Part shown: in pieces, positions 1 through 11,125 of the stretch
Position numbering within the stretch: the first letter of the stretch is position 1
How the letters are laid out: every line of letters starts with the position of its first letter
Position numbers and translations under genes: made by a program
Source: Lachancea dasiensis
Lineage: Eukaryota > Ascomycota > Saccharomycetes > Saccharomycetales > Saccharomycetaceae
DNA: 64,000 nt
Reading direction: 5' to 3'
NCBI GenBank assembly: GCA_900074725.1
Contig: LT598461.1
Location: 1,178,001 to 1,242,000 of the forward strand
Notes under the pieces: generated by a model
The model's input: only the letters and a program-made list of their open reading frames with translations
Databases searched by the model: none
Told to the model about the DNA's origin: nothing

Positions 1-749
1 CGGTGCACCCTCGGTGGTGTAAACAACGCCGCCCACGATGTGTGCTCTACCGCGACCTTATATATATAATGCTTTAAAGTTAGATATTGAGATCTGCGCT
101 TCTCACAACGTATGTGGTGATTCAATGTGATCGAGTCCCTGATGCTGTGACTGGCCAAGTTCTCGATCTTGCAGAGCCTATTGGATATTATACTTCAGCG
201 GCGATGCGCTCTTCCATGTCTCGAGTGTTCTTCTCCGGGTCTTTTCCCCTGGTGATCTTTGTTTGTCCTATAGCTCTCTGATCACAAACCCAGGACTCCG
301 GTCACGAGACCAGGGACATTGACTTTTGTTGTGACTGCTACATCCGTACATCTGTTTTTAATTTTTTACACTTTTAAATTTTTTAGTGAGTGGGTGAAAA
401 TTATGAAGTTGAAATTAATCTGAATTTACCGAGAGACACGCACGCAACTACCAGAGGACGGGGAGGTGGGCTGAGTGTCAGTCCGCCTAGCAGGCGTCAG
501 CTCTGCCTAGGGCAGTGTAGCTCTCGGCCCGGGATCCAGCGGTTCCTGTGTAGCTCGCTGCCTGGCTCGTGGTAGCTACCAGCCTAGCTCCTCGCCAACT
601 CCCTCGAACACACCACTGGTACCTTGGCACGGAATGTGCAGGTGGTTCTCTGCCCAGTGGACCCAGTTGAATTTTGACAAAATTCATCAATCGCTTCGCA
701 GGAGCACATAGTAGTATTCACAAGCAGAAGCATCTCCAGTAAACGAAAA
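1..749. other. RPL31 upstream region
   Basis: No gene is supported here. Open frames are short and match nothing I know. The first 60 bases read open in two frames and could be the edge of a neighbouring gene, but there is too little to call. The Rap1-like site and the T-rich tract at about 354-385 belong to the RPL31 promoter. Confidence 0.5.
340..353 (+). promoter_or_regulatory. Rap1-like (HOMOL1/RPG box) site of RPL31
   Basis: The sequence ACATCCGTACATCT matches the HOMOL1/RPG form of the Rap1 site. A T-rich tract follows it, about 400 bp before the RPL31 ATG. This is the classical layout of a ribosomal protein gene promoter in Saccharomycetaceae. Seen: motif and T-tract. Inferred: Rap1 binding. 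Confidence 0.5.
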
Positions 750-1434
750 ATGGCCGGTTTGAAAGACGTTGTTACTCGTGAATACACCATCAACATGCAC
801 AAGAGGGTATGTGCTCAATAAGTGCGCCAGGCGCGCAATTCCCGGTACACTAAGTGGACTTATGTGGGTTTTTGGGAGGACAGATTTTGGACAGTGTGCT
901 CTAATGAGGACCGCTGCAAGCTCGCGAGGGGTGGCGGCGTATGCTGTTTGAACAGCTGAGAAAGTGCCAGTGGCAGTTCAGCGACTGCGGACGAGAAATG
1001 GCGGAAATGCGAATCACCGCGAGGGTAATTGTTGTAGAGGCTCTTTTAGCAGTGGCTTCTGCGGTGGCCAATATCTGTTCTTTCCGTGAAACCCACAACC
1101 ACTCAGCCGTGGTTTGTTCCCAAATACTAACTTTTCCTAATTACAGTTGCATGGTGTTTCCTTCAAGAAGAGAGCTCCAAGAGCCGTGAAGGAAATCAAG
1201 AAGTTCGCCAAGTTGCACATGGGTACCGAGGAGGTTCGTTTGGACCCAAGATTGAACCAAGAGATCTGGAAGAGAGGTGTCCAAGGTGTCCAATACAGAC
1301 TAAGATTGAGAATCTCCAGAAAGAGAAACGAAGAGGAAAACGCCAAGTTCCCATTGTTCTCTTACGTCGAGCCAGTTGCCGTCGCCTCCGCCAAGGGTTT
1401 GCACACCGTTGTTGTTGAAGAAGATGAAGCTTAA
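750..1434 (+). CDS. RPL31: 60S ribosomal protein eL31 (spliced)
   Basis: Cytosolic large-subunit protein eL31, located near the exit of the peptide tunnel. Exon 1 (750-806) encodes 19 residues starting MAGLKDVVTREY. Exon 2 (1147-1434) continues with LHGVSFKKRAPRAVKEIKKF and ends VVVEEDEA. The joined protein is 114 residues and nearly identical to yeast Rpl31 (113). The intron position after HKR is the one used in S. cerevisiae RPL31A and RPL31B. In S. cerevisiae these two are WGD duplicates flanked by BRE1 and DUS4 respectively. Here one gene sits next to both, as expected for an unduplicated ancestor. Confidence 0.97.
807..1146 (+). other. RPL31 intron
   Basis: 340-nt spliceosomal intron. 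The 5' splice site is GTATGT at 807, the branch point is a perfect TACTAAC at 1125-1131, and the 3' splice site is TTACAG ending at 1146. I see no C/D or H/ACA snoRNA boxes inside it. Confidence 0.95.
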
Positions 1435-2380
1435 GCTCTACAGCCCGCGTGCCCGGTAGACCAGATTTCCCCCATATCAGTGAGAATCCAACTGTAGTTT
1501 AAGTTTTATGTAACCTAAAAAACGTTTCAATAATAATATCAGAACGGTCATTCAGTAAGTCATTGTTCCTAATCCATCAACTCGATCTACACGCCCAAAG
1601 GGTGATTTATACAGAGCTTCAGTCGAATATGACAGCATCCGCCTGCGAGCTATCATTCCGCGATTGCACAACGCCGATTACCTTTATTACCCTATATCAC
1701 CTATACCCGTTAAACATCACTAATCAAACAAACGGTTAGTAAATCTGAGGTCCGTTAAGCTGGGCCACACACACTTCTAAGATCTTTCCTTACAGCACAA
1801 ACATTCTCAGTGTAACTATGACAAAAAAACACCAGCCACTCATTGCATTAAAAAACGCCCAATTCCCACAAGATTCGATTTAAGAGAAACAAGCGCCAAA
1901 ACGGCACTTAAATCAAAACCAAATAGCGGAGACGCGAATAAACACGGGGTGGTCTTAAAAATGGTTCTTGCGGAAACATTCTGCTCTCAATAGGCTGGCA
2001 AAAATTGAAAACTATCATCATAAAATGCGTGACTCTCGGAAATTTGAAGGCGGATCTCCATCCGCAATCCGTGGGCCCAGAAGGCAATTTCTTTTGAAAA
2101 CATACAATCATTTCATTGGTAAGAAATAAACCACTTTTTGGTTCCCTATGTCGTCTTTTGTGTGGGTCCAAGTGTCATACAAGTAGGAAAACACACTGAA
2201 ATTTTTCAGATTTATTCAGTCCTGCCAATTGTAAATTGAAGTTACCCGGCGGCGCCAGATAACCGGCTCAAAATACCTGTGTCAAGCTGGGGCAAGGGCC
2301 TGAACCTGAGAAAAGGTCGACATTGATTGCCTCCCATATCGAACGCAATACAGCTGCATTATTCAGGTTTTGTTGGTTTA
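1435..2380. other. RPL31-DUS4 convergent intergenic region
   Basis: Gap of about 950 bp between the 3' ends of RPL31 and DUS4. It holds one unremarkable minus-strand open frame (1908-2171) without recognisable similarity or a convincing context. No RNA gene or repeat is seen. Confidence 0.5.
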
Positions 2381-3430
2381 TTATACTTTAGAGGCATGTT
2401 TGAAAGGAATATCAACTGCTTCAGAGAATCCGATTTCTCCAAACCTTTTTAGTACAAAATGGCTATCAAACCACTCTATGAGTTCTGTCGTGGTCCTAAT
2501 GTTCATCAGCTCATTGTGGAGGCTTTTTTCCAATCCCATGCTTTCAAACATGCAGTGAAGATGGTGGAGTAACAGCTGGTGTGGTAAACCTCCGAATTCC
2601 ATTGCGTAATGCCAGAATAATTCTAAAGCACCCCATGGGCACTTATCATAGCCACTGAACAAAGCTGGGTTGTCTAGCAGGCCCCTTACAGCCATGACAC
2701 CATCGACACCGCAGTAATCCACAATTTTTTGTAAATCCCTCATCGAAAAGCAGTCTCCGTTTGCAATAACGGGTACATTACTTTTGGCTTTAATCTTGTC
2801 TGTGATGTACTTGATTGCATCTAGGTTCACGGGGACAGAAGACCGCGTAGTTCTAGTTCTGCCATGAATTGTGATCCAGTCGACGCCTGCATCACAGAGC
2901 TTATGACAAAGATCAACCGTCTGATCCCAATCATCGTGTATCCTAATCTTGGTTTCTAATCTTACTTTGTCTCCATATTTCTCCTTCACAGCGGATACCA
3001 TTGAAGACAAAAGCTCTGGATTGTAAATGAGAGCCGAACCAATTCCTTCCCTTATTTGCTCCTTGATTGGGCACCCGCAGTTGATTCCGATCCCATCACA
3101 ATAAGGACTTACCATTTCCACGAATCGTAGCAGATCTGTAACATTATTTACTCCTACTTGGACAATGAGAGGCGAATCACTTTCATTTGAGCTGAAGTCC
3201 GCTATCCTCGCGTGGCAGTTACGTACAAATTCGCGAGCCAGAATCATGGGTGTATAAACTATGTCAGCGTCATAGTGCCGGCACACTTGGCGAAATGGCA
3301 GTTTGGAGTATCGAACCATTGGGCCAGCAATGGTAACTGGCCTATTATGGGTTATTTGTCTTGTTTTTATAATGTGTAGCGGATCATTTATCTTAGTCAG
3401 GATCCGAGCCTGTGGGTACGTATTTGACAT
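2381..3430 (-). CDS. DUS4: tRNA-dihydrouridine(20a/20b) synthase Dus4
   Basis: FMN- and NADPH-dependent enzyme that reduces uridine to dihydrouridine in the D-loop of cytosolic tRNAs. The 349-residue TIM barrel begins with the family start PVTIAGPMVRYSKLPFR at about residue 31. The catalytic cysteine lies in NCGCPIKEQ (Cys120). FMN- and substrate-binding motifs KIRIH (161) and TIHGRTR (187) follow, then ANGD (223). Length is close to S. cerevisiae Dus4 (about 367). The ATG at 3430 is a good start. It lies convergent with RPL31, as YLR405W does with YLR406C. DUS3, of the same enzyme family, lies 13 kb away. Confidence 0.93.
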   Translation of the reverse strand: MSNTYPQARILTKINDPLHIIKTRQITHNRPVTIAGPMVRYSKLPFRQVCRHYDADIVYTPMILAREFVRNCHARIADFSSNESDSPLIVQVGVNNVTDLLRFVEMVSPYCDGIGINCGCPIKEQIREGIGSALIYNPELLSSMVSAVKEKYGDKVRLETKIRIHDDWDQTVDLCHKLCDAGVDWITIHGRTRTTRSSVPVNLDAIKYITDKIKAKSNVPVIANGDCFSMRDLQKIVDYCGVDGVMAVRGLLDNPALFSGYDKCPWGALELFWHYAMEFGGLPHQLLLHHLHCMFESMGLEKSLHNELMNIRTTTELIEWFDSHFVLKRFGEIGFSEAVDIPFKHASKV

Positions 3431-3720
3431 CGATATAGATCCGTCAACAAGTGTAGCTTCTTGTCAATCTAGTTTCGTTTAGTTGCAGGCGCCGAACTTG
3501 ATCGTACTTTTGACAATTTTTCTTTATCATTTAATACAAGAACGTCACCAAATCCAACCAAACAATTTGACTAGAAATAGTTTCTTAATTGTTACAACTT
3601 GATGCTATGTATGTCGAATTCTAAATTACAAAATGTGCACGCATATTCAGCAACTCATGAACATCAATCTTAATGAATTGAAAATGTGGGTTTTCAAGCT
3701 ACCTGTCTTTTGGAGGTGAC

Positions 3721-5712
3721 TCACATATGAAGATCCAATAAATCTGGTGCACCGAATGGTGTCCTGCAAATCGGACATTTACGCATTCTAGCTGCTAGTC
3801 TTTCTTTACAGCATTGATCACAAAACACATGGCCACAATTCTTAATGGCAGTATTTTTCCAGTTTTTAGAGCATAGTGAACAATAAACGATGGTTCTGAA
3901 ATTTTCCAGTTCCTCTGTGAGTACGGAACTATCGCTATTTCCGCTGGACGCCAAGAACTTATGCAATTTCGCGGCTTTGGCGTGCGCCTGTGAAAGCTGC
4001 AACTTCAAAGCCTTGGACTCAGTCTGGGATGAGTGATTTTGTGACTCTAAAGCAGCGATTTGTCCAATAAACTTGGCCTTCTCCTGTGACAAAAACTCAT
4101 TGGCTCTTTTAGACTTACCTAACGCAGAAGTTAAGTCCATGAGTTTAGCAGATGTACTTTTGTTGGCATCAAGAAGTCTTTTCTCATTGTTTTCATGGAA
4201 ATGAATCTGCTTGTTGAGACTTTCAACCTTGCTCTGCAGTGTGCGTTCTATGTCCTTCAACTGTGCAATCAGTTCGTTAGACTTACTGTAGTTCTTGGAG
4301 AGATTTTTATTTTCGATCAAAATGGAATCCTTAGACCTCATAGCAGCAAAATATTTTTGATCAGCCTTAGACTTCTCCACTGTTAACTTAGAGACGATAT
4401 TCTCTTGAGTTAAATGTTCAGAGTACTTCTTATGCGCGAATTGGGATAATTCTCGGAAAGCACGTTCAAGATCTTGTAATTCTTTAGTTAGTGCATCCTT
4501 GGAAGGCTCTTCCAGTTTATTATCTAGCTTTATGACACGCTCCTTCTGTAAATCTATTACCTTTTGCAGATCGTCTAGAATTTCCGATTTGGATTTTTGA
4601 CTCTCAAGTATCGCCAGTTTGCCACTCATTTCGTCTCTGGTGCTTCTTATTCTGACCAGATCTTTCTCTAGCATGTCATTGTGCTTTTTCAATGCTTCTT
4701 GCGCAGTTTGAAATTCATTAGTCAATTTATTAGTGAAGACCTCTTTCTCCTGCACCAGTTTTTGAAATTTGCTTAAAAACGCACTGTTGGTTTGAGTGAG
4801 CGCATTATTTTCCTCAGTGAGCATCTCAAGTCGACGCAGAAGTTCCTCCCGATCTGGCTCCCCATCTGCTGGGTGACCATGGCTGGGTCTCGGCACAGCA
4901 GCTAGTTCAGTTCGAAGCTTGGTGATCTCGTTCTCACGCTGTGTCTTCCAGTTCTCTAGCTCTTCAATAGTGGCCCTCAGGGTGTCGATCTGATCATTGA
5001 GTTCCTTTAGTTGCAATTCGTGCTCGAGAGTTGTAACCACATCTGTACGTTCGGACGCTTCTGATTTTACTTCATCGTTTGTCTTCGCGACGATTTGCAC
5101 AGCTTGGGACTCGGGAGAGTCTTTGAAGCGCTTCGATTCGCTTTCGTGGTCCTCGTCCTTGATCTTAAAAATCCGCTTGATCGTTTCACTATCTTCGCGA
5201 TCATAACTGTGAATAAGTGACTCGTAGTAGCTCCGAACCGCCTCCACTTCCCTCTGTAGCTGTTCATTATGTGTCGAGAGCGATTTCTTTGCAACTTCGG
5301 AAGCATGCAGGTGCGACGCTAAACTAGAGTCTGCGGAGTTCCGACCCACATATTTGTCTACCAGAACTGCCAATTCGTCCCCTACTGCCGATACGTCCGT
5401 TTCCACGCCCTCTGCAATGCTTTGGCACAGTTTGTAGGCAGCAGGGTCGTCCCGACATAAGTCAGATAACTTGGCGGCCACGACGGCCAGCGCCCCGCAC
5501 ACACGCGCAAATTGCTCTCGCAAAGACAACAGATCCTCATGTCCCTGAGCCAGCTGCTTCTCAAAACTCTCGGCGCGCGAGCGGTGCTTATTAAGTGCTC
5601 GAAATAGAGCTTCTTTCTGAAAAGCGATCACATCTTTGCGAGCAAGAGGCTCCGTTGGATCAGTCAAATTCCACGCTACTTTGGCTTTCTTGGTAGCGGG
5701 CTCCTCGGACAT
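3721..5712 (-). CDS. BRE1: E3 ubiquitin ligase Bre1 (histone H2B K123)
   Basis: With Rad6, Bre1 monoubiquitinates histone H2B during transcription, which enables H3K4 and H3K79 methylation. The protein is 663 residues. Residues of about 30-600 are almost entirely heptad-rich coiled coil. A C-terminal C3HC4 RING (611-650) starts CSLCSKNW and contains NCGHVFCDQCCKER and CPICRTPFG. The start is the ATG at 5712; one extra upstream codon is a GTG. S. cerevisiae Bre1 is about 700 residues. Functionally linked in this window: CDC73, a Paf1-complex subunit that recruits Bre1-Rad6. Confidence 0.93.
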   Translation of the reverse strand: MSEEPATKKAKVAWNLTDPTEPLARKDVIAFQKEALFRALNKHRSRAESFEKQLAQGHEDLLSLREQFARVCGALAVVAAKLSDLCRDDPAAYKLCQSIAEGVETDVSAVGDELAVLVDKYVGRNSADSSLASHLHASEVAKKSLSTHNEQLQREVEAVRSYYESLIHSYDREDSETIKRIFKIKDEDHESESKRFKDSPESQAVQIVAKTNDEVKSEASERTDVVTTLEHELQLKELNDQIDTLRATIEELENWKTQRENEITKLRTELAAVPRPSHGHPADGEPDREELLRRLEMLTEENNALTQTNSAFLSKFQKLVQEKEVFTNKLTNEFQTAQEALKKHNDMLEKDLVRIRSTRDEMSGKLAILESQKSKSEILDDLQKVIDLQKERVIKLDNKLEEPSKDALTKELQDLERAFRELSQFAHKKYSEHLTQENIVSKLTVEKSKADQKYFAAMRSKDSILIENKNLSKNYSKSNELIAQLKDIERTLQSKVESLNKQIHFHENNEKRLLDANKSTSAKLMDLTSALGKSKRANEFLSQEKAKFIGQIAALESQNHSSQTESKALKLQLSQAHAKAAKLHKFLASSGNSDSSVLTEELENFRTIVYCSLCSKNWKNTAIKNCGHVFCDQCCKERLAARMRKCPICRTPFGAPDLLDLHM

Positions 5713-7925
5713 CACTAACCTAGCACACTGTCACCCTCAAACACTCGTATTTACTTATTCTGTCCACTTCTCCTTGCAGTGCGAATACCGAGTTTCTTTC
5801 CTCAGTTACTGATTTCCCAATTTTTTTCCCATCTCTACTTAAGTCCTCTCCGTGTGTGGTGATAATTATCTGGATCACCTATATCCATCTCCGAGAAGTT
5901 GAGTTCAGGGCAGGTAATTATAGCCACAAACAGCGGGCATTGGTTGAATCAGCCGATTGCCAGTTTGTGGGGTCTTCTTGCAGTGCGTTTGACCTTCCTA
6001 GATCTTTTTTTTTGGCTTCGAAATTAGGCCCTTTTTGTCCTGGCTCGGCTTGACCTTGATGCACCAACGATGTATATCGCCCTACAAGCCCGGTGAATGA
6101 CCCCTATCGGATCAAAATTGGAGCTTGGGCCCCAAGATCATCAGCTTCGATTTCACTGCCATATTTTCATGTATAGGACACCGGTTGTAGTCACCACGGT
6201 ATCTTTTAATGCTCCGATTAGAAAGCATAACCGAGAATAAGAGAGAAAGGTAGTCTTACGAGCTACCGTTTCCAGTGACAGAGGGATACTGGCTGAGAAT
6301 CTCAGGAATAACGCTTGTGGCTCACTGACGCTGTCCCCATCAAGCCTTTAGCTTTATTCAGCGACTTCAACGAACACATTTAGATAGTGGGAGTTTGTGA
6401 AGCCACTGGGCATACGCTTCCAGTGTCTTCCAGTCTCAACTCAGCAAGCTTGCTTAATATGTTTAGCAAAAGGCCAGATAGATTACGAAGTGTGCACATG
6501 CACAGGTGAAACATTATTCAGTTTCTCGAGGGAGTACTGGCGTGAGTCAGTAGCGGTCCCTCTTTTTTTTGAAGTAAAAGTGAACAATTGTTCACTAAAG
6601 GTTTTGAAAAACAATGCGGACAATATTAACATCTGACAGCCAGTCTGCAGCTATGAAGAACTTCTTTTTGTCTTCCCTTGACTCTCAGAAAATGCAGCCC
6701 CTTTCATGCATACATCAGGAAATGATAATATGAGCACGATTGAAGCTAAATAATTCAACAATGCCTCGCAACTACCTTTTGTTGGGCTGTATGGTAATCA
6801 AAATAGAAGGTCAGCTCGTACATGTGCAACCATCATGCCTATAGATTTCATATGGTAGAAGTTTCTCATCTCAGGCGTCCCAGAGACTGGCGCCATCCGT
6901 ATCACATCATACTATTCTGGCGCTATGTGGATGCTGCCTCTCATTGGACTGGGCGCTATTTGAGCACGACCTAGTATTCCCGCCTGGTAGTGCTGGTAAT
7001 TTCAAGACCAAAATGTACGTGTGATTGGCATAGCTGGCTACACGTGGCTTTGTTGGAGCGTAGTCAATGATGGGAGCTTTTTGGTAGCTTTTTGCTTTCT
7101 TTGGTGGATGGGACAATGTCGCTGGAGTTCGGTACATTGAGTACTGGAGATGTATAACAGACACACAAGCTATCAAGAATTATTATAAGCTTCCAGAGTG
7201 TATGATGATTTTAAAAGTGTGAGCCCTTCTGCAAGTCCGAGGATAAGCGTAAGCAATGTCTAAAACAATAGAACCCACACATGCTGCACAGAGATGAGCT
7301 GTCTGTCTATATCAACTATAGAAATAGTGCGAAAACACGCTAGGCGAGAAGCAAGCACATGGACTTCTCCCGACATTGATCCCAGCGCCAGTGGAATAAA
7401 CTAATTGTTGTCATTTTATACTATAATGTCACTCTTCGCTATGTCACGTCTGATTGAAAAAATATAGCCCGTGAGAAGACGATAATACAGATAAGATATT
7501 TCCGCCTGCGCATCTGACTTTATTCACCCAACTTATCCAGTTCTGTGTCGGTATCCTGGTATGTGCAACTAAAAGATGAATTAGCAATGTCCTTGTTCAA
7601 ACAGATGGTCTCTGACCAAAATCCAGTTATTAAACCTTCTTTTTTTCAAGAGCTAGCTGGGTTTTGGCACTTTCTTTCTGCCAAGCACCGAGTTAGGTGC
7701 TAACGCGTTCTCCGCTTATCGCGCGCTCGCGCGCTCGCGCGGGAGTTCTTATTTTTAGACTTTTATAGTACAAAATGATATAACATTCAATTAGATGTCA
7801 GAACACCGGGAAATTTTGGTTGTGCATAGAGGCCCTTGGCATTCTAGAGCGAGCCAAAGGGCAGGCCGATCGACTGTAAGTTGGGCTTCTGTTTTAATTG
7901 CTAAACCATTGGATGTTAAAGAGGT
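5713..7925. other. BRE1-AHK1 divergent intergenic region
   Basis: A 2.2-kb gap, unusually long for this gene-dense locus. Small open frames at 6397-6636 (+) and 6907-7176 (-) show no recognisable family. No tRNA (no A or B box pair), LTR or centromere element was found. The AHK1-proximal end carries an ACGCGT box and a CG-alternating run, listed separately. Confidence 0.5.
7703..7743. promoter_or_regulatory. MCB box plus CGCGC-rich run upstream of AHK1
   Basis: ACGCGT at 7703-7708 matches the Mbp1/Swi6 MCB element. At 7720-7743 there is an almost pure CG-alternating run made of CGCGC units, the core of the Rsc3/Rsc30 motif that marks nucleosome-depleted promoters. Both lie about 180-220 bp before the AHK1 ATG. 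Seen: the motifs. Inferred: their use. Confidence 0.4.
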
Positions 7926-10900
7926 ATGGAAAGTTGCAAGTCCAAGACAGAGTCTCGGCTCTTGCAATCTCTGAACCAATTCATCGGGATTCTGGCACAT
8001 CTAGAGGATTCGTCCCAGACCTCTACAAGTGCCAGCTCGAAACTGGCGGCAAACTATCTTCGACTGAACCTCCTCTCACAGCTGCGACATTTTCATTCCG
8101 TTGCAGACGGGGTCAAAAAGCTGGATTCGAAAGAGAGGGACATTTTGGTACAGTGGTGGATAACGTTACTCAACTTCCTCAACAGCGACTGTCGTGGCCA
8201 AGAGCTTGACTCAGGGCATCCGCTTATTAGCACTGACGTATGTTCCGTCGCTCTGGAATGCGTCAGCCGGATTCTGACGCTCACAGGGCTTGCCGCCACA
8301 TCCAAACGAGAACTGGAAATAGTGGCCTACCACACCCTTCTGACGGTCCACTATGTCACAAACAGACTCATTTTCAACACAAAGCGGCGCAAAGTGATGG
8401 TGACTAGTAAGCAGTTGGCTCCAGCCTTTGTGAAACAGCAACTCAACCATCTGACTCAGTATAACACTCTTCTCAATTCATTCATGGGCAAGTTGATGGC
8501 GTATGCCTTTTTTTATTTAGAGGCATCGTTTTATTACGATTATTTGGTTCTCGACTTTCTAGAGCCAGGCGTTTACCCCGCAGCCCGCTCTTTCACTGCA
8601 TTTCCTTGGAAAACTAAGGACTATAAACCTGGCTTCCAGAAGATTCACATTAATCCTCAAGAAAAGATAAAGGAGCAGGATAAAAAGATCTTTCGAATTA
8701 TGATATCGTATTTGAAAAACGATGCCATCTTCATGGGTTTTTACTGGCATTACTGGCATATAGCCTTAACACGGCTCTCTGCGATGAACGTACGAAAAAC
8801 TGATCCACAATCAGTTCCAGGATGCAAGCTTCTGATTCGTTATATTAGCAAGAATCTTGACACTGATATCTCAGCATTTACTCGTTTTCTTAGATCCCAG
8901 GAAAGCGATAGTTTTCTGCATACTCGTCCGAACGGTCAAACTACCTCGTTGACAAGTGAGCAGTTGAACAATTTCGTCTTTGTCAACTTCAAAACCATAA
9001 AGCTTTGGGAATGTTTGAGAGCATTAGTCGGATGTTTAGACCCCGCAATACCCGAGCTCCTTTGCAGCCTGATTAGGCTGCATGACGATTTGCATCTTAA
9101 AAGGCTTGCCAAGATACCTGCACATGACTACCAGCTGGCCAATCTCATGTATAACCGAATACTCCAGTTCATTTTATTCCAATTTGAAACTATGAATCAT
9201 TATTTGATGGCCCTTGATTGGCGAAAATGGAGCGACGGGCTGAGGCGTATGCTTGAAAGTTTAAATGTTAATTGCCAGAGTGTGGCTTTGTTGTCGTTAT
9301 TCAATATCTGGGATTTCCTTCCGATGCAGCATGACCTGCGTGCCGAAATGAGTACTTTACTGGTCGTGGATATGTGGAATTCATTGGGTAAAGATACGTA
9401 TTTCGACGTCGTGAGAATTCTCTTTTTCAAAATCGTAGTTTTCCGTTTATTGAACGATTCATCCTGGGATAACAGTATGGTGAAAAATCAGATTGCTGAC
9501 AAACTACTGGGATGCTACCAACAGGCTGTGCAGCTTGCTGAGATACTTCCTAAGCAGGTACAACCGAACGCCACCAAGGATTCCCTCATTTTCCATATAA
9601 ACAAAAAGCTGATTCTGTCAAAAGTTGACCCTGTTAATGAAGATACCTTAATTCGCGACTATGAAACTAGTCAGAAAAGTACGGATAAGAAACATCAGAT
9701 ATTGATTCCTTCTGTTTTGGCTGTGACAAACGTGAGGCCCTCTTTCTTGATCTCGCAAGGTCGCTACCCTTTTGACATTTTAGATGAGATGGTTCTCAAG
9801 GCTGCCAGGAAAGCTGCTCAGCAACGTCGAGAGAACGCGGTCGCAGATGCCAAATTTTCCAGGCAGTTCAGTAAAAGCCGTTCCACGAGTATCAGCAGTA
9901 AAAGTACGAATGAATCTGCTCTTGAAGAAGATGATGAAACCTCGGTAGCCAGCGCGTTAGGGTCGTTTCTCTCGAAATTTGGAAACTCAAGTTCAACTAC
10001 GTCCAAGAAAGCGAAAGCTTCGCTATCTGAACGACTAGCAAGAGGTACCTACGGGAAGCATAGAAAAGCTTCCGACAGCGTCTTCAGCACTGATACCAAG
10101 CAGGACAGTGAGTCAGTTGAGATCATGTCGATGTATTCTTCACTATCCTTGACGTCTTCTCTATCGGCAAATCGAAGCTGCTCATCATTAGAATTGCGCA
10201 CTCAGCAGTCAAATATTTCGTCAGATTCATTGGCACAGAGGATGTTAGGTGTTAAAGAGGAGCTAAGCGAAGCTCCTTCGTCACCGTCACAGAAGAAGAA
10301 GAAGCTGTTGGCACCATCAGAACTTAAATTTTCGAAGACTGTTAGTGATAGTACACCAATTCAGTGGTTTTTTCGCCTGGTTACGGCGCCCATGTCAGGC
10401 TCCTCGTCCTCGGCCATTGCCAAAGTGCAAGAAGCGAATGATCGGTGGGGAATTTTTAGCGCAAGAACTTATGATAAACCGCTGCCCCCAACAGTTGCTA
10501 ACAATCTGAACACTGAGCTTGATGACACTTTTGACGTGTCTTCCGTTACTGCTGGTATGAAAGACCTGGATGTTTCTGGAAAGCCCATGGCCGAATCTAG
10601 AGAACAATATGAAAATAGCATTTCCTCCAACACCTCAGAGGTTCCATATCCTGATCTGGGTAGCCTGGGGCTCATATCATCAACTTTGCCCACGACTAAT
10701 CTCGACGATCGAACGATCACGTTCGACTCTATCGAAGAGCGGCCAATAGATTCAATGGACTGCCTACTGCGCGGAACCGATTCTGGTGTAAAACTTACAA
10801 AACGAACAGCGGGCATAATGAGAGAAGAGACTGAACTTTCTAAGTTGATAAAACTCTTAGATGTCTACAATGATACCGTGGCCGAGCGAACACACTTTCT

Positions 10901-11015
10901 CAATTTGATGCACGACACTCGCGATAAAGTTATATTGGATTCAGAGATTAGCAGTTTTCGTGGTCCACAATCAAGCGGTAAGAATCTCGTCAACGCTCAG
11001 ATTGAGTACTTGTAG
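7926..11015 (+). CDS. AHK1: Ahk1-like protein (Hkr1-branch HOG adaptor, UPF0592)
   Basis: A large cytoplasmic protein of 1029 residues. S. cerevisiae YDL073W/Ahk1 (about 980 residues) is a scaffold that helps the osmosensor Hkr1 signal to Ste11-Pbs2 in the HOG pathway. Residues 1-560 are a leucine- and aromatic-rich helical region without catalytic motifs. A low-complexity Ser/Lys-rich region follows from about 640 to 800, then a short conserved helical tail. No signal peptide or clear membrane segment is seen. I assign it from its place between BRE1 and YET3 orthologs, its length and its overall build; it has no diagnostic motif. The ATG at 7926 gives a compact N-terminus. Confidence 0.75.
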   Translation: MESCKSKTESRLLQSLNQFIGILAHLEDSSQTSTSASSKLAANYLRLNLLSQLRHFHSVADGVKKLDSKERDILVQWWITLLNFLNSDCRGQELDSGHPLISTDVCSVALECVSRILTLTGLAATSKRELEIVAYHTLLTVHYVTNRLIFNTKRRKVMVTSKQLAPAFVKQQLNHLTQYNTLLNSFMGKLMAYAFFYLEASFYYDYLVLDFLEPGVYPAARSFTAFPWKTKDYKPGFQKIHINPQEKIKEQDKKIFRIMISYLKNDAIFMGFYWHYWHIALTRLSAMNVRKTDPQSVPGCKLLIRYISKNLDTDISAFTRFLRSQESDSFLHTRPNGQTTSLTSEQLNNFVFVNFKTIKLWECLRALVGCLDPAIPELLCSLIRLHDDLHLKRLAKIPAHDYQLANLMYNRILQFILFQFETMNHYLMALDWRKWSDGLRRMLESLNVNCQSVALLSLFNIWDFLPMQHDLRAEMSTLLVVDMWNSLGKDTYFDVVRILFFKIVVFRLLNDSSWDNSMVKNQIADKLLGCYQQAVQLAEILPKQVQPNATKDSLIFHINKKLILSKVDPVNEDTLIRDYETSQKSTDKKHQILIPSVLAVTNVRPSFLISQGRYPFDILDEMVLKAARKAAQQRRENAVADAKFSRQFSKSRSTSISSKSTNESALEEDDETSVASALGSFLSKFGNSSSTTSKKAKASLSERLARGTYGKHRKASDSVFSTDTKQDSESVEIMSMYSSLSLTSSLSANRSCSSLELRTQQSNISSDSLAQRMLGVKEELSEAPSSPSQKKKKLLAPSELKFSKTVSDSTPIQWFFRLVTAPMSGSSSSAIAKVQEANDRWGIFSARTYDKPLPPTVANNLNTELDDTFDVSSVTAGMKDLDVSGKPMAESREQYENSISSNTSEVPYPDLGSLGLISSTLPTTNLDDRTITFDSIEERPIDSMDCLLRGTDSGVKLTKRTAGIMREETELSKLIKLLDVYNDTVAERTHFLNLMHDTRDKVILDSEISSFRGPQSSGKNLVNAQIEYL

Positions 11016-11125
11016 CATTACTTATTTGTAAATATAATTTATGACACATAAAACCAGGCGTTCCCATCCAAAAACAAAGGGCAGGTTTTGTATCGACGTC
11101 CGGCACTAATGTGGAACTATGCCCG

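Noticed and set aside
1-60. Possible end of a neighbouring gene at the window edge
   Set aside because: Both strands read open for about 20 codons, but this is too short for any assignment.
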